Part shown: one piece after another, positions 9,357 to 16,257 of the stretch
How positions within the stretch are numbered: position 1 is the first letter of the stretch
Layout: each line of letters begins with the position of its first letter
NCBI RefSeq assembly: GCF_024806495.1
Contig: NZ_JANUFF010000007.1
Span: 124,001-188,000, forward strand
Length of the DNA stretch: 64,000 nt
Direction: 5' to 3'
Source: Chryseobacterium sp. JUb7
GTDB lineage: Bacteria; Bacteroidota; Bacteroidia; Flavobacteriales; Weeksellaceae
Position numbers and translations under genes: made by a program
Notes under the pieces: model-generated
Databases searched by the model: none
What the model saw: only the letters and a program-made list of their open reading frames with translations
Told to the model about the DNA's origin: nothing

Positions 9357-10664
9357 ATGAGTGGAACATTTCAAATACGAGGAGGAAAAAGATTGCAAGG
9401 TGAAATCACTCCACAAGGAGCAAAAAATGAAGCTCTACAAATTCTTTGTGCCGTTTTATTAACTGATGAGGAAGTAAGGATTAAAAACATTCCTGATATC
9501 CACGACGTTAATCGATTAATTGAAATCTTAGGGGATTTTGGTGTAAAAGTGACTAAAAACGGGCACGGAGATTATACTTTCAAAGCAGATAAAGTTAATT
9601 TTGATTATATAAAATCAAGCGAGTTTAAAAAAGACGGAGCAAAACTGAGAGGTTCAATCATGCTGATGGGACCTATGCTGGCAAGATATGGTGAAGCCTA
9701 CATGCCGACTCCGGGTGGTGATAAAATCGGAAGAAGAAGATTAGATACCCATTTCCAGGGACTTGTAGAATTGGGTGCAGAATTTCATTATGATGAAGAC
9801 GAGTTCTTTTATTCCTTAAAAGCAAAAGAACTTAACGGTAAATTTATTTTACTTGAAGAAGCTTCTGTAACAGGAACAGCCAATATTGTAATGGCTGCAG
9901 CGCTGGCAAAAGGAAAAACAAGAATTTACAACGCAGCTTGCGAACCTTACCTTCAGCAGCTTTGTAAGATGTTGAACAGAATGGGAGCTAATATTTCCGG
10001 AATCGGGTCCAACCTTTTGACCATCGAAGGGGTTGAATATCTTCACGGAACTGAACATACAATGCTTCCGGATATGGTAGAAATCGGATCATGGATCGGG
10101 CTTGCAGCCATGACAAAATCTGAAATCACCATTAAAAACGTAAACTGGAATCAACTTGGCGTTATTCCCAATACATTCAGAAAACTGGGTATTGAACTTG
10201 AACAGAGCAATGATGATATTTTCATTCCGGCTCAGGAAAATTATAAAATCCAGAAGTTCATCGATGGCTCTATCCTAACTATTTCTGATGCTCCATGGCC
10301 AGGATTCACTCCTGACTTGTTATCCATCATTTTAGTGGTTGCTACACAGGCAAAAGGTAGTCTTTTGGTTCACCAGAAAATGTTTGAATCAAGATTATTT
10401 TTTGTAGACAAATTAATCGATATGGGTGCTCAGATTATCCTTTGTGATCCGCACAGAGCAACCGTTATCGGACTCAACCAGGAAACTCCGCTGAGAGGAA
10501 CAACAATGGTTTCTCCGGATATCAGAGCCGGAAATGCCCTTCTTATAGCAGCGCTTTCTGCTGAAGGAAAATCAATTATCCACAATATCGAGCAAATCGA
10601 CAGAGGATATGAGAATATTGACGGAAGACTGAAAGCTATCGGAGCAGATATTGAAAGAATTTAA
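9357..10664 (+). CDS. murA: UDP-N-acetylglucosamine 1-carboxyvinyltransferase MurA
   Basis: First committed step of peptidoglycan synthesis: transfer of enolpyruvate from PEP to UDP-GlcNAc, in the cytosol. It is 435 residues of the EPSP-synthase fold, with the N-terminal 'GGKRLQGEITPQGAKNEAL' substrate motif. The catalytic loop reads 'PGGDKIGRRR', placing Asp122 where most MurA enzymes have the Cys that fosfomycin alkylates. Asp at this site is active but fosfomycin-resistant in mycobacterial and chlamydial MurA. The gene follows the DUF4290 gene by 2 bp and ends at a strong terminator. Confidence 0.97.
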   Translation: MSGTFQIRGGKRLQGEITPQGAKNEALQILCAVLLTDEEVRIKNIPDIHDVNRLIEILGDFGVKVTKNGHGDYTFKADKVNFDYIKSSEFKKDGAKLRGSIMLMGPMLARYGEAYMPTPGGDKIGRRRLDTHFQGLVELGAEFHYDEDEFFYSLKAKELNGKFILLEEASVTGTANIVMAAALAKGKTRIYNAACEPYLQQLCKMLNRMGANISGIGSNLLTIEGVEYLHGTEHTMLPDMVEIGSWIGLAAMTKSEITIKNVNWNQLGVIPNTFRKLGIELEQSNDDIFIPAQENYKIQKFIDGSILTISDAPWPGFTPDLLSIILVVATQAKGSLLVHQKMFESRLFFVDKLIDMGAQIILCDPHRATVIGLNQETPLRGTTMVSPDIRAGNALLIAALSAEGKSIIHNIEQIDRGYENIDGRLKAIGADIERI

Positions 10665-10684
10665 TTTTTTATGTTAAAATATTG

Positions 10685-10705
10685 AGACCACCTTTTTGGT
10701 GGTCT
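10685..10705 (+). terminator. Terminator of murA
   Basis: AGACCACC and GGTGGTCT form an 8-bp stem with a TTTTT loop, followed by a run of T. Confidence 0.9.
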
Positions 10706-10826
10706 TTTTTTATAATACAAAGTTGCTTTGTCGGTTTTTGACACCATTCCATTCTGCCCTGCTTTAAGCCGTCAATTTCAGGACTCCTTCTTATTGAAAT
10801 ATTTTAAACGAAAGCTTTATTAAAAT

Positions 10827-10863
10827 AAAAACGACTACCACAATAATTGTGACAGCCGTTTTT
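10827..10863 (-). terminator. Terminator of NIL-domain gene
   Basis: Outer arms AAAAACG (10827-10833) and CGTTTTT (10857-10863) with an inner CACA/TGTG stem. It lies 25 nt past the stop of the minus-strand gene. Confidence 0.55.
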
Positions 10864-10888
10864 GTAATTAAAACTATATGAATCTCCC

Positions 10889-11200
10889 TCAGGAGTATTT
10901 TCTGCAGATATATTCTACAGTTGTACTCAAGAGTTTATTTTTATTCAGATAAAATTCCAGTTTTTCGAAATCATCTGAATTTACATTGATGTATAACTGA
11001 ACGGATCCGAAACTAAGCCCATTCACATATTCTACGTTTGCTGACAACACCCGATGACATATCCCAAACTGATTATAAATGGTATTCATCAAATGTTCAA
11101 ACTTCATTTTTCCATTTAATTCTACTTCAAGTATCAGTTCTTTTTTGGGCAGGTTTAGGTTGTTTTGTAAAACCTGCAGGTTTGGATTTGGTGTAATCAT
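10889..11200 (-). CDS. Stand-alone NIL-domain protein
   Basis: A 103-residue protein whose 'ILEVELNG...FGICHRVLSANVEYVNGLSFGSVQLYI' pattern (about residues 22-73) fits the NIL domain, the ferredoxin-like module normally fused to the C-terminus of the methionine ABC transporter ATPase MetN, where it senses methionine. Here no ATPase is attached and no transporter genes are next to it. It could regulate a MetN encoded elsewhere. It has its own -7 box at 11261-11268 and an operator-like repeat at 11279-11303, so it is regulated on its own. The NIL assignment is by eye. Confidence 0.7.
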   Translation of the reverse strand: MITPNPNLQVLQNNLNLPKKELILEVELNGKMKFEHLMNTIYNQFGICHRVLSANVEYVNGLSFGSVQLYINVNSDDFEKLEFYLNKNKLLSTTVEYICRKYS

Positions 11201-11260
11201 AACAAAACATTTTTTTGGTTAAACACTAGGATTTGCGCTCTGTTGCGTTAAATCTTTGAC

Positions 11261-11268
11261 AAAAATAT
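11261..11268 (-). promoter_or_regulatory. -7 promoter box for NIL-domain gene
   Basis: TATTTTTG on the minus strand matches TAnnTTTG, giving a leader of about 54 nt. Confidence 0.6.
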
Positions 11269-11278
11269 AAAAAATTAT

Positions 11279-11303
11279 TAGTCCACCAAATTAGTAGACT
11301 AAT
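11279..11303. promoter_or_regulatory. 25-bp near-palindromic operator over -33 region of NIL gene
   Basis: On the minus strand TTAGTCTACTAA and TTGGTGGACTAA flank one central base; 10 of 12 positions are symmetric. It covers the expected -33 element of the promoter at 11261-11268, so a protein bound here would block transcription. The length and AT centre suit an Rrf2- or GntR-type repressor. The regulator is not in the window. Confidence 0.6.
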
Positions 11304-11378
11304 ATTTTTTAATTTTAACATAATTATTTTCTTTTTTATTTAAGTTTTGGTTAAAAACCTCACTTTACAGGAACAAAA

Positions 11379-11398
11379 AAGCGGACTAATGCCCGCTT
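11379..11398 (-). terminator. Terminator of YiiX-like gene
   Basis: AAGCGG and CCGCTT arms with an 8-nt loop, followed on the minus strand by a T run. It lies 25 nt past the stop. Confidence 0.7.
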
Positions 11399-11422
11399 AT
11401 CTCCTGATATAATTATTCAAGC

Positions 11423-12094
11423 CTACTTCAATTCCTCAATTCTTTCCAGTTTATCAGAAGCTGCAAGACCGTTGGGATTGCAGCCAGGCTCACCTTCAGG
11501 AACCTTTAGACCTTTCTTTTGATAAAACTGCTCCCAAAAAACATTAGTTTTTCCTGTTTTAGGATCGATAAAAGTCATAGGTTCCAATTTGAAAATATGA
11601 TCTTTTCTGAAAGCTCTTTCAATAAAATCTGAGCAGTAATAAGAGTTCTCATCTAAAATATAATTGAAATTATAGGGCTTTCCCAACATCGAATTGGCTT
11701 TTTCTATAGCAGAAGAAACCGTTTTCTGATATTCAGGCTTTAAACGATAAACCACTACTATCTGTCCGTCATCAGCCTGATCCTGTAAAAAATCTTTTAA
11801 CAATTGTCTTTGGGAGCCTCCTTTTGGGGCAGCATGAAGAACAAAAAAGCCATTTTTACTTTTTTCAACAATTCCGATATGGTCAAAAGAGGCGTCTTTC
11901 TGTTTTTGGGTAACATTATTAATCGCACCCGAAAGCCCCGTTTCTTTTGCAGTAACAAAGAGTAAATCGCCATTTTTCAAACCTCTATTTTGATTTGAAG
12001 CACAAGAACTCAGCAGTAAAACTGTAACTAAGAAAAATACGGTCAGAATTTTATTTGTCTTAAAAAAGAAACCCTTTTTATTATTAATTTTCAT
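11423..12094 (-). CDS. YiiX-like permuted-papain lipoprotein
   Basis: A 223-residue lipoprotein; the hydrophobic signal ends at LLSSC (Cys near residue 31). The catalytic pair of the YiiX/YebB permuted NlpC/P60 papain fold is visible: His in 'FDHIGIV' and Cys in 'SYYCSDFIERAF', in the reversed order typical of this group. Such enzymes are thought to act on peptide or lipid amide/ester bonds in the envelope; the substrate is not known. It is divergent from the response-regulator gene, 83 bp away. Confidence 0.8.
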   Translation of the reverse strand: MKINNKKGFFFKTNKILTVFFLVTVLLLSSCASNQNRGLKNGDLLFVTAKETGLSGAINNVTQKQKDASFDHIGIVEKSKNGFFVLHAAPKGGSQRQLLKDFLQDQADDGQIVVVYRLKPEYQKTVSSAIEKANSMLGKPYNFNYILDENSYYCSDFIERAFRKDHIFKLEPMTFIDPKTGKTNVFWEQFYQKKGLKVPEGEPGCNPNGLAASDKLERIEELK

Positions 12095-12121
12095 GGTCTA
12101 AAATTACAAAATAGAATTCAT

Positions 12122-12129
12122 TACTTTTG
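12122..12129 (+). promoter_or_regulatory. -7 promoter box for two-component operon
   Basis: TACTTTTG matches TAnnTTTG, giving a leader of about 40 nt before the response-regulator ATG. Confidence 0.55.
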
Positions 12130-12177
12130 TGAAGCTACAGCAACCGCTATTTTAAATTTCAAAAACACGCTGATTTT

Positions 12178-12876
12178 ATGCCTCATATCTTATTAGTTGA
12201 AGATGATAAAAGACTTTCGCGGCTTATCGCCACAGGTTTGCTTGAGCAGGATATGGATATCAGTTTTGCTTACGATGGCGAAAAAGCATACGAGCTCGCC
12301 TCTACAGAATATTTCGACCTCATCATCACCGATATCATTGTTCCTATAAAAAACGGATTGGAATTCTGTAAAGAAATTAAAGCCCTAAAACCTAATATTC
12401 CCGTTATTATGCTGACGGCATTGGGAACAACAGATGATAAACTAACAGGATTTGATTCCGGAGCAGACGATTATCTTACCAAACCCTTTGAAATGCGTGA
12501 ATTGATCGCCAGAGTAAAAGTTTTGCTTAAAAGATTTTTACCGGAAAACCGTCTTACCTCAAGTATTTTAAAATATGACGGACTAGAAATGGATCTTAAG
12601 CTTAAAACGATTCACCGGGACGGAATAATTATAAAACTTACTCCAAAAGAATTCAACTTAATGCAATTCTTACTGGAAAATCCCGAAAGAGTACTTTCCA
12701 GAGCTGAAATAGCAGAAAATGTTTGGGAAACACGCTTTGATACCGGCACCAATTTCATCGATGTATACATTAATTATATCCGGAAAAAAATAGATAAAGA
12801 TTTTGAAACCAAGCTTATTCATACAAAATTAGGCATGGGTTTTATTCTTAAAAAAGGCTACGAGGATCACTTATAG
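12178..12876 (+). CDS. OmpR/CusR-type response regulator
   Basis: A 232-residue DNA-binding regulator. The receiver domain (1-120) carries the acidic pair at 9-10, phospho-acceptor Asp52 in 'IITDIIVP', and Lys in 'LTKPFE'. The winged-helix Trans_reg_C domain (about 135-228) includes 'LTPKEFNLMQFLLENPERV'. It is encoded 14 bp before its histidine kinase. The likely target is the 11-bp direct-repeat array in front of the MgtC/RND operon, since OmpR-family dimers bind such head-to-tail repeats. CusRS/CzcRS pairs next to HME-RND pumps suggest a metal or envelope-stress signal. Confidence 0.93.
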   Translation: MPHILLVEDDKRLSRLIATGLLEQDMDISFAYDGEKAYELASTEYFDLIITDIIVPIKNGLEFCKEIKALKPNIPVIMLTALGTTDDKLTGFDSGADDYLTKPFEMRELIARVKVLLKRFLPENRLTSSILKYDGLEMDLKLKTIHRDGIIIKLTPKEFNLMQFLLENPERVLSRAEIAENVWETRFDTGTNFIDVYINYIRKKIDKDFETKLIHTKLGMGFILKKGYEDHL

Positions 12877-12890
12877 TAAAATACAAGGCA

Positions 12891-14243
12891 ATGAAAACCA
12901 GAACAAAACTCACTTTACTTTTCACCATCGTAACCGCCGTTCTGGTAAGTATTTACGGGGTTGCTATCTATTATTTTTCAAAAGAAGCCAGAGAAGTTTC
13001 GTTTTATTCTGAATTAAAAAGTGAAGCCACTGCAAAAGCCAATCTTTTCTTCGAGGGAGCTCTGACGGAAAAGGAAATGCACAGACTTTACAAAACCAAT
13101 ATCCAAACACTGACTGAAGTACAGGTTGCTATCTATAATTCTGATTTTAAGCTTGTTTATCATGATGATTCCAAAGTAGATTATGTAAAAGAAGATCCGA
13201 GAATGCTTTCTTCCATTTTCAAGGAAAAACAAATTAACTTCTTCATCAATAAACTTCAGGCAACAGGAATTGTCTACACTCACAACGGAAAACAATATGC
13301 AGTCACTGCAGCAGCATATGACCAATATGGTTATCATTCAATTCTTAATCTACTGACCATCAGCATTATTATTTTCATCATTATTTTAATCCTCGTTTAT
13401 CTTGCAGGCCTTTTTCTTTCTAAAAAAGCACTCCATCCTGTCGTGGAAATGGTCAACCAGATTAAAAACATCTCAGCTGGAAAACTTCAGTTACGATTAA
13501 ACTATCAGACAGAGAAAGATGAATTTTATGAGCTTTCAAAAAGCTTTAACCAAATGCTAGAACGACTTGACCATTCTTTTTCTTCACAAAAAAATTTCGT
13601 TTCCAACATTTCTCATGAGCTTAATACTCCATTGGCGGCTATGACTGCCGAACTGGAACTGACTCTTCAAAAGGAACATAATTCAGAACAATATCAAAAA
13701 ATTATTCAAAATACTCTGCAGGATGTTCAGAATATGAGTAAACTTTCTGCAAGCCTGATGAATCTGGCTAAGGCAAGTTATGATCCGTCAGAAATAAACT
13801 TTGAGGAAGTCCGAATTGATGAAATTTTGCTGGATTCTTACACTAAAATTATTAAAGAAAACCCTCATTATAAAATACAGCTCAACATCAACACTTCTAT
13901 TGAGGAACAGCATCTCCTCCATAAGGGTAATCCTTATCTTTTGCTTGTTGCTTTTACCAATCTTATGGATAACGCCTGTAAATATTCTACAGATCATACA
14001 TGCACTGTTGATGTCACTCTTATTTCTGAGCGTTTATCTATTGAATTCATCAATCAAGGTTCAAATATTTCAGAAAAAGATTATCAGAATATTTTCAAAC
14101 CTTTCTACAGATCTGAAAACTCCCTTACTGCAAAAGGGTATGGAATAGGTTTATACTTAACTGAGAAAATCATCAATTTACATTACGCTCAGATTTCAGT
14201 ATTGTCAAAAGAAAATTTTACAGTTTTCAGAATAATCTGGTAA
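12891..14243 (+). CDS. Sensor histidine kinase of the MgtC/RND locus
   Basis: A 450-residue inner-membrane kinase. TM1 is at about 8-29, a periplasmic sensor at about 30-148, and TM2 at about 151-174. HAMP spans about 175-228, the phospho-accepting His242 lies in 'ISHELNTPLAA', and the HATPase domain has the N box 'NLMDNACKYS' and G2 'GYGIGLYL'. The G1 box is degenerate (NQGSN). The sensor shows no obvious His/Met metal cluster, so the signal cannot be read off. It is in an operon with the response regulator and ends 391 bp before the MgtC-like gene. Confidence 0.92.
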   Translation: MKTRTKLTLLFTIVTAVLVSIYGVAIYYFSKEAREVSFYSELKSEATAKANLFFEGALTEKEMHRLYKTNIQTLTEVQVAIYNSDFKLVYHDDSKVDYVKEDPRMLSSIFKEKQINFFINKLQATGIVYTHNGKQYAVTAAAYDQYGYHSILNLLTISIIIFIIILILVYLAGLFLSKKALHPVVEMVNQIKNISAGKLQLRLNYQTEKDEFYELSKSFNQMLERLDHSFSSQKNFVSNISHELNTPLAAMTAELELTLQKEHNSEQYQKIIQNTLQDVQNMSKLSASLMNLAKASYDPSEINFEEVRIDEILLDSYTKIIKENPHYKIQLNINTSIEEQHLLHKGNPYLLLVAFTNLMDNACKYSTDHTCTVDVTLISERLSIEFINQGSNISEKDYQNIFKPFYRSENSLTAKGYGIGLYLTEKIINLHYAQISVLSKENFTVFRIIW

Positions 14244-14450
14244 ATATTAAGAGTCTGTTTAAATATTTATCAGTCTCCGACGGCTAAAACTGATAAATTC
14301 AGACCGGAAAATCTAATACCTAATATATGAAGTGACGGTATCAGCCTAATTTCTATGATAAAACTATTTATATAGATCTTTTATTAGTTCATTACGACAA
14401 AACTCGGTGAATAATTTTATTTCTCAGCCCCATTTTCGCATCATTTTTCA

Positions 14451-14494
14451 ATTCTAATGGGATTCTAATAGGATTCTAAAACAGCTCTAACCGT
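14451..14494. promoter_or_regulatory. Four 11-bp direct repeats, probable response-regulator operator
   Basis: ATTCTAATGGG (14451), ATTCTAATAGG (14462), ATTCTAAAACA (14473) and a weaker GCTCTAACCGT (14484) are contiguous, sharing TCTAA at exact 11-bp periodicity. The array ends about 20 bp before the -7 box at 14514. This is the geometry of OmpR-family activators, and the cognate pair ends 0.2 kb upstream. The earlier part of the gap (14244-14450) shows nothing else. Confidence 0.7.
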
Positions 14495-14513
14495 TTCCCG
14501 GAGATGCTATTTC

Positions 14514-14521
14514 TATTTTTG
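14514..14521 (+). promoter_or_regulatory. -7 promoter box for leader ORF/MgtC/RND operon
   Basis: TATTTTTG matches TAnnTTTG. Transcription would start near 14527, about 13 nt before the leader ORF. Confidence 0.7.
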
Positions 14522-14539
14522 CAGCAAATAATAAAACCT

Positions 14540-14575
14540 ATGGATCCTGATCCTTACAGTCAGTATAAACATTAA
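14540..14575 (+). CDS. Leader peptide ORF, M-D-P-D-P start, upstream of MgtC-like gene
   Basis: An 11-codon ORF encoding MDPDPYSQYKH. It is the first ATG of the predicted transcript and lies 59 bp before the MgtC-like gene, followed by two overlapping hairpins. The acidic/proline start resembles E. coli MgtL, which begins M-E-P-D-P and destabilises the translating ribosome at low magnesium. Its place in front of an MgtC-family gene makes a regulatory role plausible. Translation is not shown, and such a short ORF could arise by chance. Confidence 0.5.
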   Translation: MDPDPYSQYKH

Positions 14576-14585
14576 GCTTTTCTAA

Positions 14586-14615
14586 GCATACTTTTTCTGT
14601 ATGCCTAAAAAGGCA
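14586..14615 (+). promoter_or_regulatory. Two mutually exclusive hairpins in MgtC/RND leader
   Basis: Hairpin 1 pairs GCATAC (14586-14591) with GTATGC (14599-14604). Hairpin 2 pairs TGCCT (14602-14606) with AGGCA (14611-14615). They share 14602-14604, so only one can form at a time. Hairpin 1 begins 10 nt after the leader ORF stop, within the footprint of a terminating ribosome. An A-rich ribosome-binding region follows. Confidence 0.5.
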
Positions 14616-14634
14616 CGCAAAAAAAGAAAAAGTT

Positions 14635-15114
14635 ATGAATACATTAGAATTTGCTATTCGCCTGCTTACGGCTCTTATTTTGGGAGCGAGTATCGGTTTC
14701 GAAAGACAATGGCATCAAAAAAGCGCAGGGCTGCGAACAAATACTTTGGTATGCCTAGGTTCAGCAGCATTTATTTTACTTTCTATTAAAATTGGCGGTG
14801 ATGCCACCGGAAGAGTTGCTTCTTATATAGTAAGCGGCATTGGCTTTCTTGGCGGCGGTGTTATCATGAAAGACGGACTCACCGTCCGCGGTCTGAATAC
14901 CGCAGCAACTCTATGGTGTTCGGCAGCAGTAGGCTCTTTGTGTGCCTCCGGCTTTCCTGTGGAAGCGTTTATTACCGTAGCATTCATTGTATCAACCAAT
15001 TTATTTCTCAGACCGGATTTTTCTTCCCAAAAATCAGTCCGTAAAAAGAAGCTGATTGAAAAAAACAAAATAAATCCCCCTACAGAAATCAGTAAAAATA
15101 CTCAATTCAATTAA
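14635..15114 (+). CDS. MgtC/SapB-family inner-membrane protein
   Basis: A 159-residue protein with four predicted membrane segments (about 5-23, 38-54, 60-78, 98-117). The MgtC core motifs are present: 'GASIGFERQ', 'KSAGLRTNTLVCLGSAAF', 'GIGFLGGGVIM' and 'VRGLNTAATLW'. The C-terminal ACT-like domain of Salmonella MgtC is absent; a short basic tail replaces it. MgtC proteins affect magnesium adaptation and envelope energetics; the family's exact activity is unsettled. It is the first structural gene of the RND operon, 4 bp before the adaptor. Confidence 0.88.
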   Translation: MNTLEFAIRLLTALILGASIGFERQWHQKSAGLRTNTLVCLGSAAFILLSIKIGGDATGRVASYIVSGIGFLGGGVIMKDGLTVRGLNTAATLWCSAAVGSLCASGFPVEAFITVAFIVSTNLFLRPDFSSQKSVRKKKLIEKNKINPPTEISKNTQFN

Positions 15115-15118
15115 GGTT

Positions 15119-16216
15119 ATGAAAAGAATACACTTAAGCATTATCATTGCTTTAACAATGACTTCATGCAAAGAAAAGAAGTTTGAAAAAACAGAAGAAA
15201 ACAACCTCATCATAAAAGAAAACATCATTACTATCCCCCAAAACAGTCCTATTTTAAAACAAATTCAGTTAAAAAAGGTAGAAAAAAAAGAATATTATAA
15301 CACTATAACTTCAGTGGGTACAATAGAAGCTATCCCAGGTAATTATGCCGAGATCGCAAGTCCGTTTTCCGGAAGAATTATTAAATCTTTTGTGAAATTA
15401 GGCCAGAGAGTATCTGCGGGAAGTCCACTTTTCGAAATGCTTTCGTCAGATTATTTATCCGTTCAGAAAGAGTATTCCCAAGCCTTAAATGAATCTCAAT
15501 TGGCAGAAAAAAAATATAAACGTCAACAAGACCTCGTGAAACATGGCGTAGGCGTGCAAAAAGAACTTGAGGAAACCGAAACAGAATTTAGAAATACAAA
15601 AAATTCATTATCAACTATTTCTTCAGCTTTAAGAGTTTACAACAGTAAAAATAAAAGAACTCTCGTTATTAGCTCACCCATAAACGGAACTGTAATGTCG
15701 AGCAAAATCGTCAACGGACAATATCTTCGAGAGGATGCAGAACCCGTAATGATTATCACTGAGCTTTCTAAAGTCTGGATTTCAGGCGAAGTGAAGGAAA
15801 AAGACATCCGTTTTATAAAAATCGGTGACGAAGTATCTGTAAAAGTCAACACTTATCCAGATCAGCAAATTATCGGGAAAGTATATCACATCAATGATTG
15901 GGTGGATGAAAGTACTAAAAGTATTAAAGTCTTAATAGAATGTGATAATCCGGACAGAAAATTAAAACCGGGAATGTTCAGTTCCATCACCTACTCTACG
16001 GATTCCGAAGAAGCAATCATCATTCCTACCAAAGCATTGATGCAGAACGGAAATCAACAGTATATATGGATAAAAACAGGCAAAAACCAGTTTAAAAAAC
16101 AAAATGTTATCACTAAAGAATTCTCCGACACAGAGGTAAAAATAATTTCAGGCTTACAGTCCGGAGATATTATGATGACCGTTGGAGGCATTTATTTACT
16201 GGACTCTTTGAAATAA
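15119..16216 (+). CDS. RND efflux periplasmic adaptor (HlyD/CusB type)
   Basis: A 365-residue membrane-fusion lipoprotein, lipobox at Cys17 (ALTMTSC). Order of parts: a first lipoyl half 'ASPFSGRIIKSFVKLGQRVSAGSPLFEM' (about 80-107), an alpha-helical hairpin (about 115-175), a second lipoyl half 'ISSPINGTVMS' and a beta-barrel (about 200-290), then a membrane-proximal domain. It bridges the pump and the outer-membrane channel. The first half of the lipoyl domain follows an N-terminal linker with no His/Met-rich metal site. Confidence 0.92.
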   Translation: MKRIHLSIIIALTMTSCKEKKFEKTEENNLIIKENIITIPQNSPILKQIQLKKVEKKEYYNTITSVGTIEAIPGNYAEIASPFSGRIIKSFVKLGQRVSAGSPLFEMLSSDYLSVQKEYSQALNESQLAEKKYKRQQDLVKHGVGVQKELEETETEFRNTKNSLSTISSALRVYNSKNKRTLVISSPINGTVMSSKIVNGQYLREDAEPVMIITELSKVWISGEVKEKDIRFIKIGDEVSVKVNTYPDQQIIGKVYHINDWVDESTKSIKVLIECDNPDRKLKPGMFSSITYSTDSEEAIIIPTKALMQNGNQQYIWIKTGKNQFKKQNVITKEFSDTEVKIISGLQSGDIMMTVGGIYLLDSLK

Positions 16217-16257
16217 TTAATAAGGAATTTATCACTCCTCACATACTTTTAGAAAAA

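Noticed and set aside
14601..14789. Second open frame overlapping the start of the MgtC-like gene
   Set aside because: It overlaps the MgtC-like gene, whose family motifs are clear, and has no family likeness of its own.
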